Shown: positions 44,625-53,614 of the stretch, one piece after another | Layout: each line of letters begins with the position of its first letter | How positions within the stretch are numbered: the first letter of the stretch is position 1 | Source of the DNA: Pseudobutyrivibrio ruminis CF1b | GTDB lineage: Bacteria > Bacillota > Clostridia > Lachnospirales > Lachnospiraceae | Reading direction: 5' to 3' | Length of the DNA: 64,000 nt | NCBI RefSeq assembly: GCF_000424005.1 | Contig: NZ_AUJB01000008.1 | Location: forward strand, 310,001 to 374,000 | Translations under genes and position numbers: made by a program | The notes under the pieces: generated by a model | What the model was told of the DNA's origin: nothing | What the model saw: the letters and a program-made list of their open reading frames with translations, nothing else | The model's database searches: none

Positions 44625-46706
44625 ATGCCTAGTAATAAAAAACGAAGAAGAATAAAACCTAATAAAAAAATCTTAAAAAGAATGCAAAGAAAACTCTGGC
44701 TAGTCTTTGGAGTTGTTTGTATTCTTTTTGTTGTTCTAATAGGTCGTATTATGTACATCCAGTACACTAGTGGAGACAAATACGAAAAGATTGTTTTAGC
44801 TCAGCAAAAATACGACAGCACGATTATTCCATTTCAGAGAGGAAACATTGTTGATACCAGAGGAACAGTACTTGCTACCAGTGTGGATGTTTACAACGTT
44901 ATTCTTGATAGCAAGGTGCTTAATGAAAATGAAAAGAAAGCTAAGGATAAAAATAAGGATAGCTGTATTACAGCTACAGTAAACCTTGTAGCAGAATGCT
45001 TTCCTGAAATAGATAAAGAAAAGATTAGAACTCAGCTTGAGAAACATCCAAAATCAGCATATTATGTTCTGGCAAAAAAGGTTCCCTATGAAGAGATGGC
45101 TGCATTTGAAGAGAAGAAAGCTTCAAAAGAATACAAAGGAAAGGTCTTTGGTATTTGGTTTGAAAAGGAATACGTCAGACAATATCCATATGGAACACTT
45201 GCTGCAGCTACAATAGGTTATGCCAGCAGTGGTAATGTGGGTGTTATAGGTCTTGAAAATAAATATTCTAATGTGTTAAACGGAATCAACGGCCGTACAT
45301 ACGGTTATCTTAATTCAGACAGTAACCTTGAGCAGACAACAATCGATGCCACAAATGGAAACAACATTGTATTGTCACTTGATGTTAACATCCAGACTAT
45401 TGCAGAAAATGCCATCAAAGAATGGAATGAAAAGACAATGGCTCAGTATAATGCAGATCATCCTGACGAGCCAGAGTATCAGGGTTCACTTCATACGGCA
45501 GCACTGGTTATGAATCCAAATACTGGCGAGATTCTTGCCATGGCTCAGTATCCTTCATTTGATTTGAATAATCCTAGGGATTTATCTGCATACTATACAG
45601 AAGAGCAGATATCTCAGATGTCCACAGATGAAAAGATGGATAAGCTCAATAAGATTTGGCAGAACTTCCCAATTACCTACACTTACGAGCCAGGTTCCAC
45701 ATTCAAGCCATTCACGGTGGCTATGGGACTGGAGACAGGAGCTTTGACTGGAAATGAGACATACTTCTGTGATGGTGGTGAGATGATTTCCGGCTATCCA
45801 AAGCTGGTAAAATGTGTTGCCCACAATAAAGGTGGTCACGGCACACAGACTATTGCAGATGCGCTTTCTAATTCCTGCAATGATGCTTTGATGCAGATGG
45901 TAAGAGTAATTGGACCTGATATTTTTTCAGATTACCAGTCAATATTTGGTTTTGGACAGAAAACCGGAATAGATCTTACTGGAGAGGCCAGTACAGCAGG
46001 CTTGATTTACAGTAAGGAGGATTTGCATTCAGCAATCAACCTTGCTACTAATTCCTTTGGACAGAACTTTAACACCACCATGATTCAGCTTGGAACAGGA
46101 TTTTGTTCTCTTGTAAATGGTGGAAATCTTTATGAGCCTCATCTTGTAAAAAAGATAACCGACTCAAATGGAAACACAGTTAGTGAGATAGAGCCTACTC
46201 TTTTAAAGAAGACAGTTTCAAAAGAAGTTAGTGATATGTTAAAAGAGTATCTTCATTTCGTTGTATCAGATGGTACAGGAAAGACTGCCGGTGTTAACGG
46301 ATATACCATCGGTGGTAAGACTGGTACAGCGGAGAAGCTTCCTCGAGGCAATCACAAATACCTGGTTTCCTTCATTGGCTTTGCACCTGTTGATAATCCG
46401 CAGCTTGTAGTATATGTTATTGTTGACGAACCTGGAGTAGGAGCAGAGGGCAACAATCAGGCCCACAGTAGCTTTGCTCAGGAAATTGTTCATAATATTT
46501 TTGAACAGGCATTACCTTATATGGGTGTAGAATCTTCTCTTACAGAAGAAGAGGAGGCTGCCGCAGCATCAGCTCTTACCGAGGCTGCACAGCAGAGTGA
46601 GAGCGAGCCAGATGAAGGTGTAGCTGAAGACACACCAGAAGGAGGCGAATCTACAGCAGATCCGTCCGTAACACCAGACAATGGTAACGAAGAAGAACAT
46701 AATTAA
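44625..46706 (+). CDS. Class B penicillin-binding protein, FtsI/SpoVD type
   Basis: 693 aa. A basic N-terminus, a TM helix (about 25-47), a pedestal/dimerisation domain (about 55-240), then the transpeptidase domain with S358-T-F-K, SNS (SCND follows) and KTG (GGKTGTAEK). There is no PASTA domain, which argues for FtsI rather than the PASTA-bearing SpoVD, and the tail (about 635-693) is highly acidic and Glu/Ala/Ser-rich, unusual for this family. It makes septal peptidoglycan with FtsW. A structured RNA element lies between its stop and mraY. Confidence 0.93.
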   Translation: MPSNKKRRRIKPNKKILKRMQRKLWLVFGVVCILFVVLIGRIMYIQYTSGDKYEKIVLAQQKYDSTIIPFQRGNIVDTRGTVLATSVDVYNVILDSKVLNENEKKAKDKNKDSCITATVNLVAECFPEIDKEKIRTQLEKHPKSAYYVLAKKVPYEEMAAFEEKKASKEYKGKVFGIWFEKEYVRQYPYGTLAAATIGYASSGNVGVIGLENKYSNVLNGINGRTYGYLNSDSNLEQTTIDATNGNNIVLSLDVNIQTIAENAIKEWNEKTMAQYNADHPDEPEYQGSLHTAALVMNPNTGEILAMAQYPSFDLNNPRDLSAYYTEEQISQMSTDEKMDKLNKIWQNFPITYTYEPGSTFKPFTVAMGLETGALTGNETYFCDGGEMISGYPKLVKCVAHNKGGHGTQTIADALSNSCNDALMQMVRVIGPDIFSDYQSIFGFGQKTGIDLTGEASTAGLIYSKEDLHSAINLATNSFGQNFNTTMIQLGTGFCSLVNGGNLYEPHLVKKITDSNGNTVSEIEPTLLKKTVSKEVSDMLKEYLHFVVSDGTGKTAGVNGYTIGGKTGTAEKLPRGNHKYLVSFIGFAPVDNPQLVVYVIVDEPGVGAEGNNQAHSSFAQEIVHNIFEQALPYMGVESSLTEEEEAAAASALTEAAQQSESEPDEGVAEDTPEGGESTADPSVTPDNGNEEEHN

Positions 46707-46718
46707 AAAATTAGATGA

Positions 46719-46803
46719 GCTGGTAAGTGACAAGCTCCTAGATTTCCTTAGCGAATCGTGTTAGATGAGCGGGGAAATACTAGGGCTTGTTACTGTAACC
46801 AGC
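46719..46803 (+). ncRNA. Conserved structured RNA element, copy 2
   Basis: The outer stem GCTGGT (46719-46724) with ACCAGC (46798-46803), then TGACAAGC/GCTTGTTA, CCTAG/CTAGG, ATTTCC/GGAAAT and the loop with AGCGAATC and TGTTAGATGAGCG. Compared with copy 1 (23074-23168) the core matches at 67 of 78 positions and the substitutions are mainly compensatory. It fills the intercistronic gap between the PBP gene and mraY, ending 17 bp before the mraY ATG, and would be within the dcw transcript. Confidence 0.78.
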
Positions 46804-46820
46804 AGATTGGAGTAGTTAGA

Positions 46821-47768
46821 ATGTTAGAAGTTTTTTTACCTATGTTAATTGCATTTTTTATAGTTATTGCCCTTGCGCCAATTTGCATCCCTCTTTTGAG
46901 ACGTCTTAAGATGGGAAACACTGAGCGTGAGTACATCAAGGAACACAAGGCTAAGAATGGTACACCTTCCATGGGTGGTATCATGATTCTTATTGCTTTT
47001 GCTGTAGTTTCATTACTTTTTGGAAGAAACGTTCCACACATCTATCCAATTGTTATTCTTACAGTAGGTTTTGGTATCCTTGGGTTTGTTGATGATTTAC
47101 TCAAAGCATTAAAGCGCAGTTCAGATGGCCTTAAGGCATGGCAGAAGATGCTTGGACAGATTCTTTTAACAACAGGTTTTGCAGTATACATGGTAAAGTT
47201 TTCTGATGTTTCATTAGAGCTTCGCATCCCAGCTACAGGTGCGTTTGTTGATATTAGCTGGCTTTCAGTGCCACTTCTTTTCCTTGCAGTTCTTGGAACA
47301 GTCAATGGCGCCAACTTTACAGATGGTCTTGATGGTCTTGCTACTTCAGTTACACTTGCTATCGCAGGTTTCTGGGGTCTTGTAGCCATTCACCTTTCTT
47401 CAGATATCACTCCAGCAATTGCAGCTATGATTGGTGCGTTGTTTGGATTTTTAATGTTTAATGTTCACCCTGCAAAGATTTTCATGGGAGATACAGGTTC
47501 ACTTGCTCTTGGAGCATTTGTTGTTTCTGTAGCATACACACTTCAGATGCCTATTTTCATTATTGTTGTGGCTCTGATTTATCTTGCAGAGGTACTTTCT
47601 GTTATTCTTCAGGTAGGTTACTTTAAGATGACAGGCGGAAAGAGAATTTTCAGAATGGCTCCAATTCATCATCATTATGAGCTTGGTGGCTGGTCTGAGG
47701 TGAAGGTTGTTGCTGTTTTCACTACAGTTACAATTTTCTTATGCACATTTGCATACTTTTTGGTATAG
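46821..47768 (+). CDS. mraY: Phospho-N-acetylmuramoyl-pentapeptide transferase
   Basis: 315 aa from the ATG at 46821 (TTGGAG ribosome binding site); the open frame upstream to 46758 runs through the RNA element and is not part of the gene. Ten TM helices. Signatures: KNGTPSMGGIMIL, the DD pair in GFVDDLLKA, NFTDGLDGLATSV and the HHHYE motif in MAPIHHHYELGGWSE. It makes lipid I from UDP-MurNAc-pentapeptide and undecaprenyl phosphate. Confidence 0.97.
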   Translation: MLEVFLPMLIAFFIVIALAPICIPLLRRLKMGNTEREYIKEHKAKNGTPSMGGIMILIAFAVVSLLFGRNVPHIYPIVILTVGFGILGFVDDLLKALKRSSDGLKAWQKMLGQILLTTGFAVYMVKFSDVSLELRIPATGAFVDISWLSVPLLFLAVLGTVNGANFTDGLDGLATSVTLAIAGFWGLVAIHLSSDITPAIAAMIGALFGFLMFNVHPAKIFMGDTGSLALGAFVVSVAYTLQMPIFIIVVALIYLAEVLSVILQVGYFKMTGGKRIFRMAPIHHHYELGGWSEVKVVAVFTTVTIFLCTFAYFLV

Positions 47769-47786
47769 GGGAGTTAATTTAGTTTT

Positions 47787-48944
47787 ATGAAAAGAGACAA
47801 GGAGTTGGCCGCTTCAAGACGAGAGGCCAGACAACGAAAGAAAATTAAAAAGCTTCTGAATTTCGATTACACACTGCTTTTTATCGTTGTGTTTATTTTA
47901 GCCTTCGGTCTGGTTATGCTTTACAGTACATCAGCTTATGCAGCATCGCTGAAGATGGGAGATTCCACATTCTATCTTAAGAAGCAGTTGTTTGCTGCCG
48001 GGCTTGGTTTTGTGGGCATGAGCTTTTTTACTAAGGTTGATTATAGAAGGTGGAGTGCTTTTGTTATTCCACTTTATTTCATATCTATTTTCTTATGTGT
48101 AATTGTTAATTTCGTAGGTACCACTTTAAATGGTTCTACACGTTGGCTCAAAATCGGTGGAGTTTCTGTTCAGCCTTCAGAGATTGGTAAGGTTTCAGTT
48201 ATTTTACTGATTGCTTTTGTTGTGGACAGAGCGCCAAAATATCAGAGAACTCTTCAGGGTACAGTCCGTACATTGGCATTGATAATTCCTATTTTCGGTG
48301 TTGTTGCCTACAACAACTTGTCTACAGCTATCATTATTGCCGGAATAGCATTTATCATGACATTTGTGGCATCACCAAAATACAGACCATTCTTCCTTGC
48401 AGGTGCTGGATTTATTGGCTTGGGATTTTTGGCTATTCACTTTGTAAGCTACAGAGCACAGCGTATCGCAGCATGGCTTCATCCGGAAGATTATATCGAG
48501 GAGACTGGTTTCCAGATTCTTCAGGGTCTTTATGCCATTGGTAGTGGCGGATTGTTTGGAAAAGGCCTTGGCGGCAGTATGCAAAAATACATTGTGCCAG
48601 AGGCTCAGAACGATATGATTTTTTCAATTATCTGCGAGGAATTAGGAGTTTTCGGTGCAGTGTGTATCATACTGCTTTACATTTTGTTGCTCTACAGATT
48701 ACTTTTCATTGCAAATCACGCCAAGGACATGTTTGGCTCATATATTTGTATAGGAATAATGGCTCATATCGCGCTCCAGGTTGTACTTAATATTGCCGTT
48801 GTTACCAATTCTATTCCAAACACAGGTGTGTCCCTTCCATTAATCAGTTATGGTGGTACATCAGTAGCGATTCTTTTATCGGAATTTGGATTAGCCCTTA
48901 GCGTTTCTAAGAATATGGATTTTGACATGGAGGAATATGAGTAA
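47787..48944 (+). CDS. ftsW: SEDS peptidoglycan polymerase FtsW
   Basis: 385 aa, ten TM helices. The SEDS signatures LVMLYSTSAYAAS, STRWLKIGGVSVQPSEIGK and NTGVSLPLISYGGTSV are all present. It polymerises lipid II at the septum together with the class B PBP. Directly after mraY (18-bp gap), without the murD usually found between them. It overlaps ftsQ by 8 bp. RodA is a paralog, but the cluster context points to FtsW. Confidence 0.93.
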   Translation: MKRDKELAASRREARQRKKIKKLLNFDYTLLFIVVFILAFGLVMLYSTSAYAASLKMGDSTFYLKKQLFAAGLGFVGMSFFTKVDYRRWSAFVIPLYFISIFLCVIVNFVGTTLNGSTRWLKIGGVSVQPSEIGKVSVILLIAFVVDRAPKYQRTLQGTVRTLALIIPIFGVVAYNNLSTAIIIAGIAFIMTFVASPKYRPFFLAGAGFIGLGFLAIHFVSYRAQRIAAWLHPEDYIEETGFQILQGLYAIGSGGLFGKGLGGSMQKYIVPEAQNDMIFSIICEELGVFGAVCIILLYILLLYRLLFIANHAKDMFGSYICIGIMAHIALQVVLNIAVVTNSIPNTGVSLPLISYGGTSVAILLSEFGLALSVSKNMDFDMEEYE

Positions 48945-49701
48945 ACGAAGACGAAGACGTAGAAAAGCCATTGTGCTTATTCTTGTAGAGTTAATATTAG
49001 CTGTAGTTATCGTAGCTACTTTACTGGCCGTGGGTGCATATTTCCTTTGCCCTATTAAGGAATTGTCAGTAGAGGGAACAGATCTTTACACGTCTGAAGA
49101 GATTAAGAATTACATATTGGATGATAAATATTCCGGAAATGCAATTTATGCTTTTGCCAAAAATAAGCTGTTCCCTAAGGGGGATGCGGAATTTATTGAT
49201 TCCTTTGATGTAAAGCTTACAGGAATGAACTCAATTACGATTGTTTGTAATGAGAAGAAGATTCTTGGCTATATTCCTCAGGAAGATGGAAAGTACATTT
49301 ACTTTAACTATAGTGGAGAAATAGTAGAGATTAGTGACACCTTTGTGGATAGAGGCTATATGAAGGTGGAAGGAGTGGTCTGTGAGGACCCAGAGATTGG
49401 TGTGAAACTTCCTATAGGAAAGGAACAGATTGGATATCTCACCTCATTAATCAAGATATTAAATAAAAATGATTTAATGCCAAATGTGGTTTCATATGAT
49501 GAAGATGGTCGAATTACATTGTCATATGACACCTATAATATATCCCTTGGAAGTAGTGTTTATCTGGAGGAGAAGATAGACCGTGCACTACGCATCCTGC
49601 CACAGCTGGAAGGAATGGTCGGAACACTACATCTTGAAAATTATTCCACCTCCAGCACAGATATTGTATTCGAAAAGGACTCTGGAGAGGAAGAAAATTA
49701 A
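48937..49701 (+). CDS. Cell division protein FtsQ/DivIB
   Basis: 254 aa from the ATG at 48937, which has TGGAGG five bases upstream; an in-frame TTG at 48922 is less likely. An Arg/Lys-rich N-terminus (SKRRRRRRK), one TM helix (about 13-40) and a POTRA domain starting at CPIKELSVEGTDLYTSEEI. The beta domain follows. It is located between ftsW and ftsZ as in many Firmicutes. It links FtsL/DivIC with FtsW/FtsI at the septum. Confidence 0.9.
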   Translation: MSKRRRRRRKAIVLILVELILAVVIVATLLAVGAYFLCPIKELSVEGTDLYTSEEIKNYILDDKYSGNAIYAFAKNKLFPKGDAEFIDSFDVKLTGMNSITIVCNEKKILGYIPQEDGKYIYFNYSGEIVEISDTFVDRGYMKVEGVVCEDPEIGVKLPIGKEQIGYLTSLIKILNKNDLMPNVVSYDEDGRITLSYDTYNISLGSSVYLEEKIDRALRILPQLEGMVGTLHLENYSTSSTDIVFEKDSGEEEN

Positions 49702-49786
49702 CTTTTTTTGATAAAAAACGGTTGATAAATAGAGTGAAAAAATATAATATTATATATAGTATTTTGGTATTAGAGAATTTGTTTGA

Positions 49787-49816
49787 CCTCCCTTAGAGGT
49801 TTAATAATAAGGAGGA
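49787..49816 (+). promoter_or_regulatory. Possible anti-Shine-Dalgarno switch before ftsZ
   Basis: CCTCCCTTA (49787-49795) can pair with the ftsZ ribosome binding site TAAGGAGG (49808-49815), or its first part can pair locally (ACCTC with GAGGT, 49786-49800). The two folds exclude each other, the second leaving the ribosome binding site free. A TATAAT at 49743-49748 (with TTGATA 15 bp upstream) may be an ftsZ promoter. Confidence 0.35.
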
Positions 49817-49823
49817 TAAAGTT

Positions 49824-51047
49824 TTGATTAACATTACGACTGACGAGACAGGGGCTCCTGTCAGAATCATTGTTGTAGGCGTAGGCGGCGCTGGCAATAA
49901 TGCAGTAAAGCGTATGGTTGAAGAGGGAATTGGGGGAGTTGAGTTCATTGGCATCAACACTGATAAGCAGGCGTTGGATTTATGTAAGGCGCCTACTCTT
50001 TTAGCTATAGGTGAGAAAACAACAGGTGGTAAGGGCGCAGGCGCTAATCCAGAAGTAGGCATGAAGTCTGCTGAGGAGAGTGCAGAAGATATTTCAGCAG
50101 CTATTAAGGGTGCTGATATGGTATTCATCACATGTGGTATGGGTGGTGGTACTGGTACAGGTGCTGCTCCAGTTGTTGCTAGAATCGCAAAGGAACAGGG
50201 CATCCTTACAGTAGGTATCGTTACAAAGCCTTTCCAGTTTGAAGGAAAGCCACGTATGAACAATGCCCTTAATGGTATTGAAAGATTAAAGGAGAGCGTA
50301 GATACTCTTATCGTTATCCCTAACCAGAAGCTTGTTGAGATTTGCAACAAGTCTATGGGTATTGGCGAGAGCTTCCGTATGGCAGATCAGGTGCTTCACC
50401 AGTCTGTTCAGGGTATCACAGATCTTATTACTAAGAATTCGCTCATTAACCTTGACTTCGCAGACGTTCAGACTGTTATGAAGGACAAGGGATTAGCACA
50501 CGTAGGTATCGGTTCTGCTAAGGGTGATGAGAAGGCTCTTGAGGCTGTTAAGGCAGCTGTTGCTTCTCCACTTCTTGAGACAAGCATCCAGGGTGCTACA
50601 GATGTTATCGTTAATATCTGTGGTGATGTTGGTCTTAACGATGCAAACGAGGCTACATCATATGTTCAGGATATGACAGGTGCAGATGCAAATATCATCC
50701 TTGGTATCACAGTTGATGAGTCTATGGATGATGAGGTTTCTGTTACAGTTATCGCTACAGGTCTTGGCGAGCCAGTTGCAGCACCAACAGGTGCATTCCG
50801 CAACTCAGCAGGTATGGTTTACAATGCACAGCCTAGACAGTCTAGCGCAGATTTACTTGCCAGCATGAACAGAGCAGCAGCTCCAGCTGGTCAGGCAGGT
50901 GTTACAAATCCTACACCAGTAGTTAACAGACCTGTTACACCTACACCATCTATTCATAAGCCAGTTACACCAGTGGCTCCTACAGAGAGCTCAGTACCAG
51001 AGCTCAACATCAAGATGCCAGATTTCATGAGCTCAATCAAGAAATAA
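49824..51047 (+). CDS. ftsZ: Cell division GTPase FtsZ
   Basis: 407 aa with a TTG start after AAGGAGGATAAAG. The tubulin signature [12 protein letters not shown]-terminal [15 protein letters not shown], and the T7 loop ([11 protein letters not shown]) are intact. An Ala/Pro/Thr-rich linker (about 320-390) leads to the C-terminal peptide [15 protein letters not shown], a divergent form of the FtsA/SepF-binding tail. It is the last gene of the dcw cluster, with no ftsA upstream. Confidence 0.98.
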   Translation: MINITTDETGAPVRIIVVGVGGAGNNAVKRMVEEGIGGVEFIGINTDKQALDLCKAPTLLAIGEKTTGGKGAGANPEVGMKSAEESAEDISAAIKGADMVFITCGMGGGTGTGAAPVVARIAKEQGILTVGIVTKPFQFEGKPRMNNALNGIERLKESVDTLIVIPNQKLVEICNKSMGIGESFRMADQVLHQSVQGITDLITKNSLINLDFADVQTVMKDKGLAHVGIGSAKGDEKALEAVKAAVASPLLETSIQGATDVIVNICGDVGLNDANEATSYVQDMTGADANIILGITVDESMDDEVSVTVIATGLGEPVAAPTGAFRNSAGMVYNAQPRQSSADLLASMNRAAAPAGQAGVTNPTPVVNRPVTPTPSIHKPVTPVAPTESSVPELNIKMPDFMSSIKK

Positions 51048-51063
51048 TATATATGTAAATACG

Positions 51064-51097
51064 AAACTCCCTTACATTTGTAAGGGAGTTTTTTTAT
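51064..51097. terminator. Terminator of ftsZ, shared with the convergent channel gene
   Basis: AAACTCCCTTAC / GTAAGGGAGTTT, 12-bp stem with an ATTT loop and a T-run on the plus strand. The minus-strand gene ends at 51094 inside it, and the A-rich left flank gives that strand a short T-tract as well. Confidence 0.9.
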
Positions 51098-51831
51098 ATT
51101 TCGTACTTGGATTTTTTCTTTGTTATCTCAGCCATGTAGGCTGCTGTAATAATACCTGTTGGAAGGGCGATGACAGCCATTCCGACCAAAGCTGAAATCA
51201 TAGTAATGAATCGTCCTACCGGTGTGATAGGAGAAATATCTCCATATCCGATAGTGGTAATTGAAATGGTCGCCCAGTATAAAGCATCAAAGAAGGTATC
51301 AAACAGGTTTGGCTCCAATTGGAAAACCAGCATTGCAGATACTATGATATAAACGATAATCAAAATCAATACTGCAAAGAGCTGAGCCTTTACCTTTCTT
51401 ACAACATTTGCGATAATTACCATGGTTTTTGAGTATCTTACTAGTTTAAGCACTCTGAAGATTCTAAAAAGTCTAAAGAGTGAAATGATGGTGGATACTG
51501 GGAAGAAGATATATAAAACCGGAGAAATAGATAACAGGTCAAATAAAGCCAATGGAGTAAAGATATAAGCTATATATGCTCTGTAATGCTTATATCCCAT
51601 TTTATAATCTGCGGTATATATTCTGGCTATATAGTCAATAATAAAGAGGATGCTTACAGTTAGATCTATAATCAGAGTGAGAGTGTTATTTCCTTTTTGA
51701 GTCAAAGGAACAAGGCCTACGACTATGGCTACGGTCATTAGTCTGTCGTAAGCACGACTGGAAACATCACCTACAGAAGATACTTCCAGAACCTCATAAA
51801 TCCTTCGCTTGAAATCATATTCATTATCCAT
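51094..51831 (-). CDS. Voltage-gated potassium channel (6-TM ion transporter)
   Basis: 245 aa with six TM helices. The S4 segment carries regularly spaced arginines (RLFRIFRVLKLVRYSK, about residues 120-135), and the pore has the K+ selectivity filter TIGYGD (193-198). It is short, with only a small C-terminal cytoplasmic tail and no RCK/TrkA domain. Its ATG overlaps by one base the stop of a 55-aa membrane protein gene upstream, so the two are translationally coupled. Confidence 0.93.
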   Translation of the reverse strand: MDNEYDFKRRIYEVLEVSSVGDVSSRAYDRLMTVAIVVGLVPLTQKGNNTLTLIIDLTVSILFIIDYIARIYTADYKMGYKHYRAYIAYIFTPLALFDLLSISPVLYIFFPVSTIISLFRLFRIFRVLKLVRYSKTMVIIANVVRKVKAQLFAVLILIIVYIIVSAMLVFQLEPNLFDTFFDALYWATISITTIGYGDISPITPVGRFITMISALVGMAVIALPTGIITAAYMAEITKKKSKYEI

Positions 51832-51998
51832 TAGATGTTACCACCTTTGATAAACGCAACTATACCAAGAATAATTAAAGCAATAGTAAGAATGTTGCAT
51901 AACAGCACAAATATCCTGGCTTGCTTTGTATGGGCATCCTGTGTTAGTCCTGAATCACTTATTAAGATGTCTTTATTAGATTTCTCTTTTTTATTCAT
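51831..51998 (-). CDS. 55-aa single-TM protein coupled to the K+ channel
   Basis: MNKKEKSNKDILISDSGLTQ begins the protein; a single TM helix follows (about residues 29-50, FVLLCNILTIALIILGIVAF) with a KGGNI end. The ribosome binding site AGGAGA lies 7 bases upstream of the ATG, and the stop codon TAA overlaps the channel ATG (TAATG). The cytoplasmic N-terminus is charged. The size, single helix and tight coupling suggest a channel-associated or regulatory peptide, which is inference only; I do not recognise the family. Confidence 0.8.
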   Translation of the reverse strand: MNKKEKSNKDILISDSGLTQDAHTKQARIFVLLCNILTIALIILGIVAFIKGGNI

Positions 51999-52177
51999 AG
52001 AAACAATCTCCTAAAATAGATAATATCATTGGAATGTGAAAAATAATTATACACATTATGATAATTTTCGTATCTTTATCTCAACAGCGTACTTGCAAAT
52101 CTTGCAAAGTATGGAAGGCTGGAGAATCATTTTTTGTAAATCACGATTTTATTTTAAAAATAATCTAAAAATTCATA

Positions 52178-52206
52178 TTGACACCATGTAATTGTAATGA
52201 TATAGT
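52178..52206 (+). promoter_or_regulatory. Sigma-A promoter of the trp operon
   Basis: TTGACA (52178-52183), 17-bp spacer, TATAGT (52201-52206). Transcription would start near 52213, at the beginning of the T-box leader. The 180 bp upstream (51999-52177) holds nothing else I can identify. Confidence 0.85.
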
Positions 52207-52212
52207 TACTTC

Positions 52213-52502
52213 AACGTAATAAAGTACTAAACCGATGAGGGAGAAGAGTACCTCTACATGATTCTTTAGAGAGAGCTGCGATGGTGGGATGCAGTAAGAT
52301 AGTGTTTTGGGAATGGACTCCTGAGGGCGTGAGGAAATAGCATTTGCTAGAGTATTGCACGACGTAAGACACACGTTAGTTGTCAGGGATATGATGGTAT
52401 CCTGTAAAGAGCATAAGCATTGCTTATGAATTCAAGGTGGCACCGCGGAATAGATTTTTCGTCCTTGATAGAAACCAGAGGTTTCTGTCAGGGACTTTTT
52501 TA
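52213..52502 (+). promoter_or_regulatory. T-box leader with tryptophan specifier
   Basis: The T-box sequence TTCAAGGTGGCACCGCGG (52431-52448) is near-canonical. Stem I elements precede it (GAGGGAGAAGAGTACCTCT, AGAGAGAGCTGCGATGGTGGG). The specifier codon is TGG (52314-52316) in GGAATGGACTCC, reading tryptophan, consistent with the genes downstream. A terminator (GTCC...GGGAC arms) at 52461-52502 closes it. Uncharged tRNA-Trp should stabilise the antiterminator and allow trp expression. Confidence 0.95.
52461..52502 (+). terminator. Regulated terminator of the trp T-box
   Basis: A 16-bp imperfect stem (GTCCTTGATAGAAACC with GGTTTCTGTCAGGGAC), AGA loop, then a T-run. Confidence 0.95.
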
Positions 52503-52540
52503 TTAGGCAGAAACCAAATATACATCAGGAGGATAAGAAA

Positions 52541-53614
52541 ATGATTAAAGAAGCAATCGCAAAAATCGTAAACAAAGGTGACCTTGCATATGATGAGGCT
52601 TACCAGGTAATGAATGAGATTATGAATGGAGAAACATCTCAGACCCAGAACGCAGCTTTCCTTGCAGCACTTTCAACAAAGAGTGCAAAGGCTGAGACTA
52701 CAGACGAAATCGCTGGATGTGCTACAGCAATGAGAGAGCATGCACTTAAGGTTGAAACTGGTATGGATGTTTTTGAGATAGTAGGAACTGGTGGAGACAA
52801 TGCACACAGCTTTAACATTTCAACAACTTCAGCTTTAGTAGCTGCAGCTGGTGGAATGAAGGTTGCAAAGCATGGAAACAGAGCAGCATCTTCACTTTGC
52901 GGAACAGCTGATTGTCTTGAGGCACTTGGAGTAAACATCCAGCAGGATCCAGAGAAGTGTGTAGAGCTTTTGGAAAAAGTAGGAATGTGTTTCTTCTTCG
53001 CTCAGAAATATCACACATCAATGAAGTATGTAGGAGCTATCAGAAAAGAGCTTGGATTCAGAACAGTATTCAACATCTTAGGACCACTTACAAATCCAGC
53101 TACTCCTTCAATGCAGCTTCTTGGTGTTTATGATGAATACTTGGTAGAGCCACTTGCACAGGTACTTGTAAGCCTTGGTGTTAAGAGAGGAATGGTTGTA
53201 TACGGAATGGATAAGCTTGATGAGATCTCATTAAGCGCACCAACTAAGATTTGTGAAATCTACAACGGAGAATTACTTACATACACAATTAAGCCTGAGG
53301 ACTTCGGATTTAACAGATGTACAAAAGAAGACTTACAGGGAGGCACACCTGAGGAGAACGCAAAGATTACAAGAGAAATCTTAAACGGTGCAAAGGGACC
53401 TAAGAGAGATGCAGTACTTTTAAATGCAGGAGCATCACTTTTCATCGGAGGAAAAGCAGAGAGCTTCTCAGAGGGAATAAAACTTGCAGCTGAAATCATT
53501 GATTCAGGAAAGGCTCTTGAGACATTAGAGAAATTTGTTTTAGTTAGCAACGAGATAAAAGCAGGAGAAACAGATGAACATACTACAGCAGCTAGGGCAG
53601 CATGCAACGCATAG
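52541..53614 (+). CDS. trpD: Anthranilate phosphoribosyltransferase
   Basis: 357 aa. It joins PRPP and anthranilate. Motifs: [27 protein letters not shown] (PRPP loop), [35 protein letters not shown] and the [10 protein letters not shown] segment. The ribosome binding site is CAGGAGGA. It is the first gene of the operon, with trpE and trpG at the end instead of the start. The 3' end overlaps trpC by 41 bp. Confidence 0.97.
   Translation: MIKEAIAKIVNKGDLAYDEAYQVMNEIMNGETSQTQNAAFLAALSTKSAKAETTDEIAGCATAMREHALKVETGMDVFEIVGTGGDNAHSFNISTTSALVAAAGGMKVAKHGNRAASSLCGTADCLEALGVNIQQDPEKCVELLEKVGMCFFFAQKYHTSMKYVGAIRKELGFRTVFNILGPLTNPATPSMQLLGVYDEYLVEPLAQVLVSLGVKRGMVVYGMDKLDEISLSAPTKICEIYNGELLTYTIKPEDFGFNRCTKEDLQGGTPEENAKITREILNGAKGPKRDAVLLNAGASLFIGGKAESFSEGIKLAAEIIDSGKALETLEKFVLVSNEIKAGETDEHTTAARAACNA

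Noticed and set aside
46758-46820. Longer N-terminus for MraY
   Set aside because: It would run through the structured RNA element; the ATG at 46821 has a ribosome binding site and the family-typical start.
49793-50350. 185-aa minus-strand open frame opposite ftsZ
   Set aside because: It is antisense to the strongly conserved N-terminal half of ftsZ, has no plausible ribosome binding site and reflects the codon bias of ftsZ.
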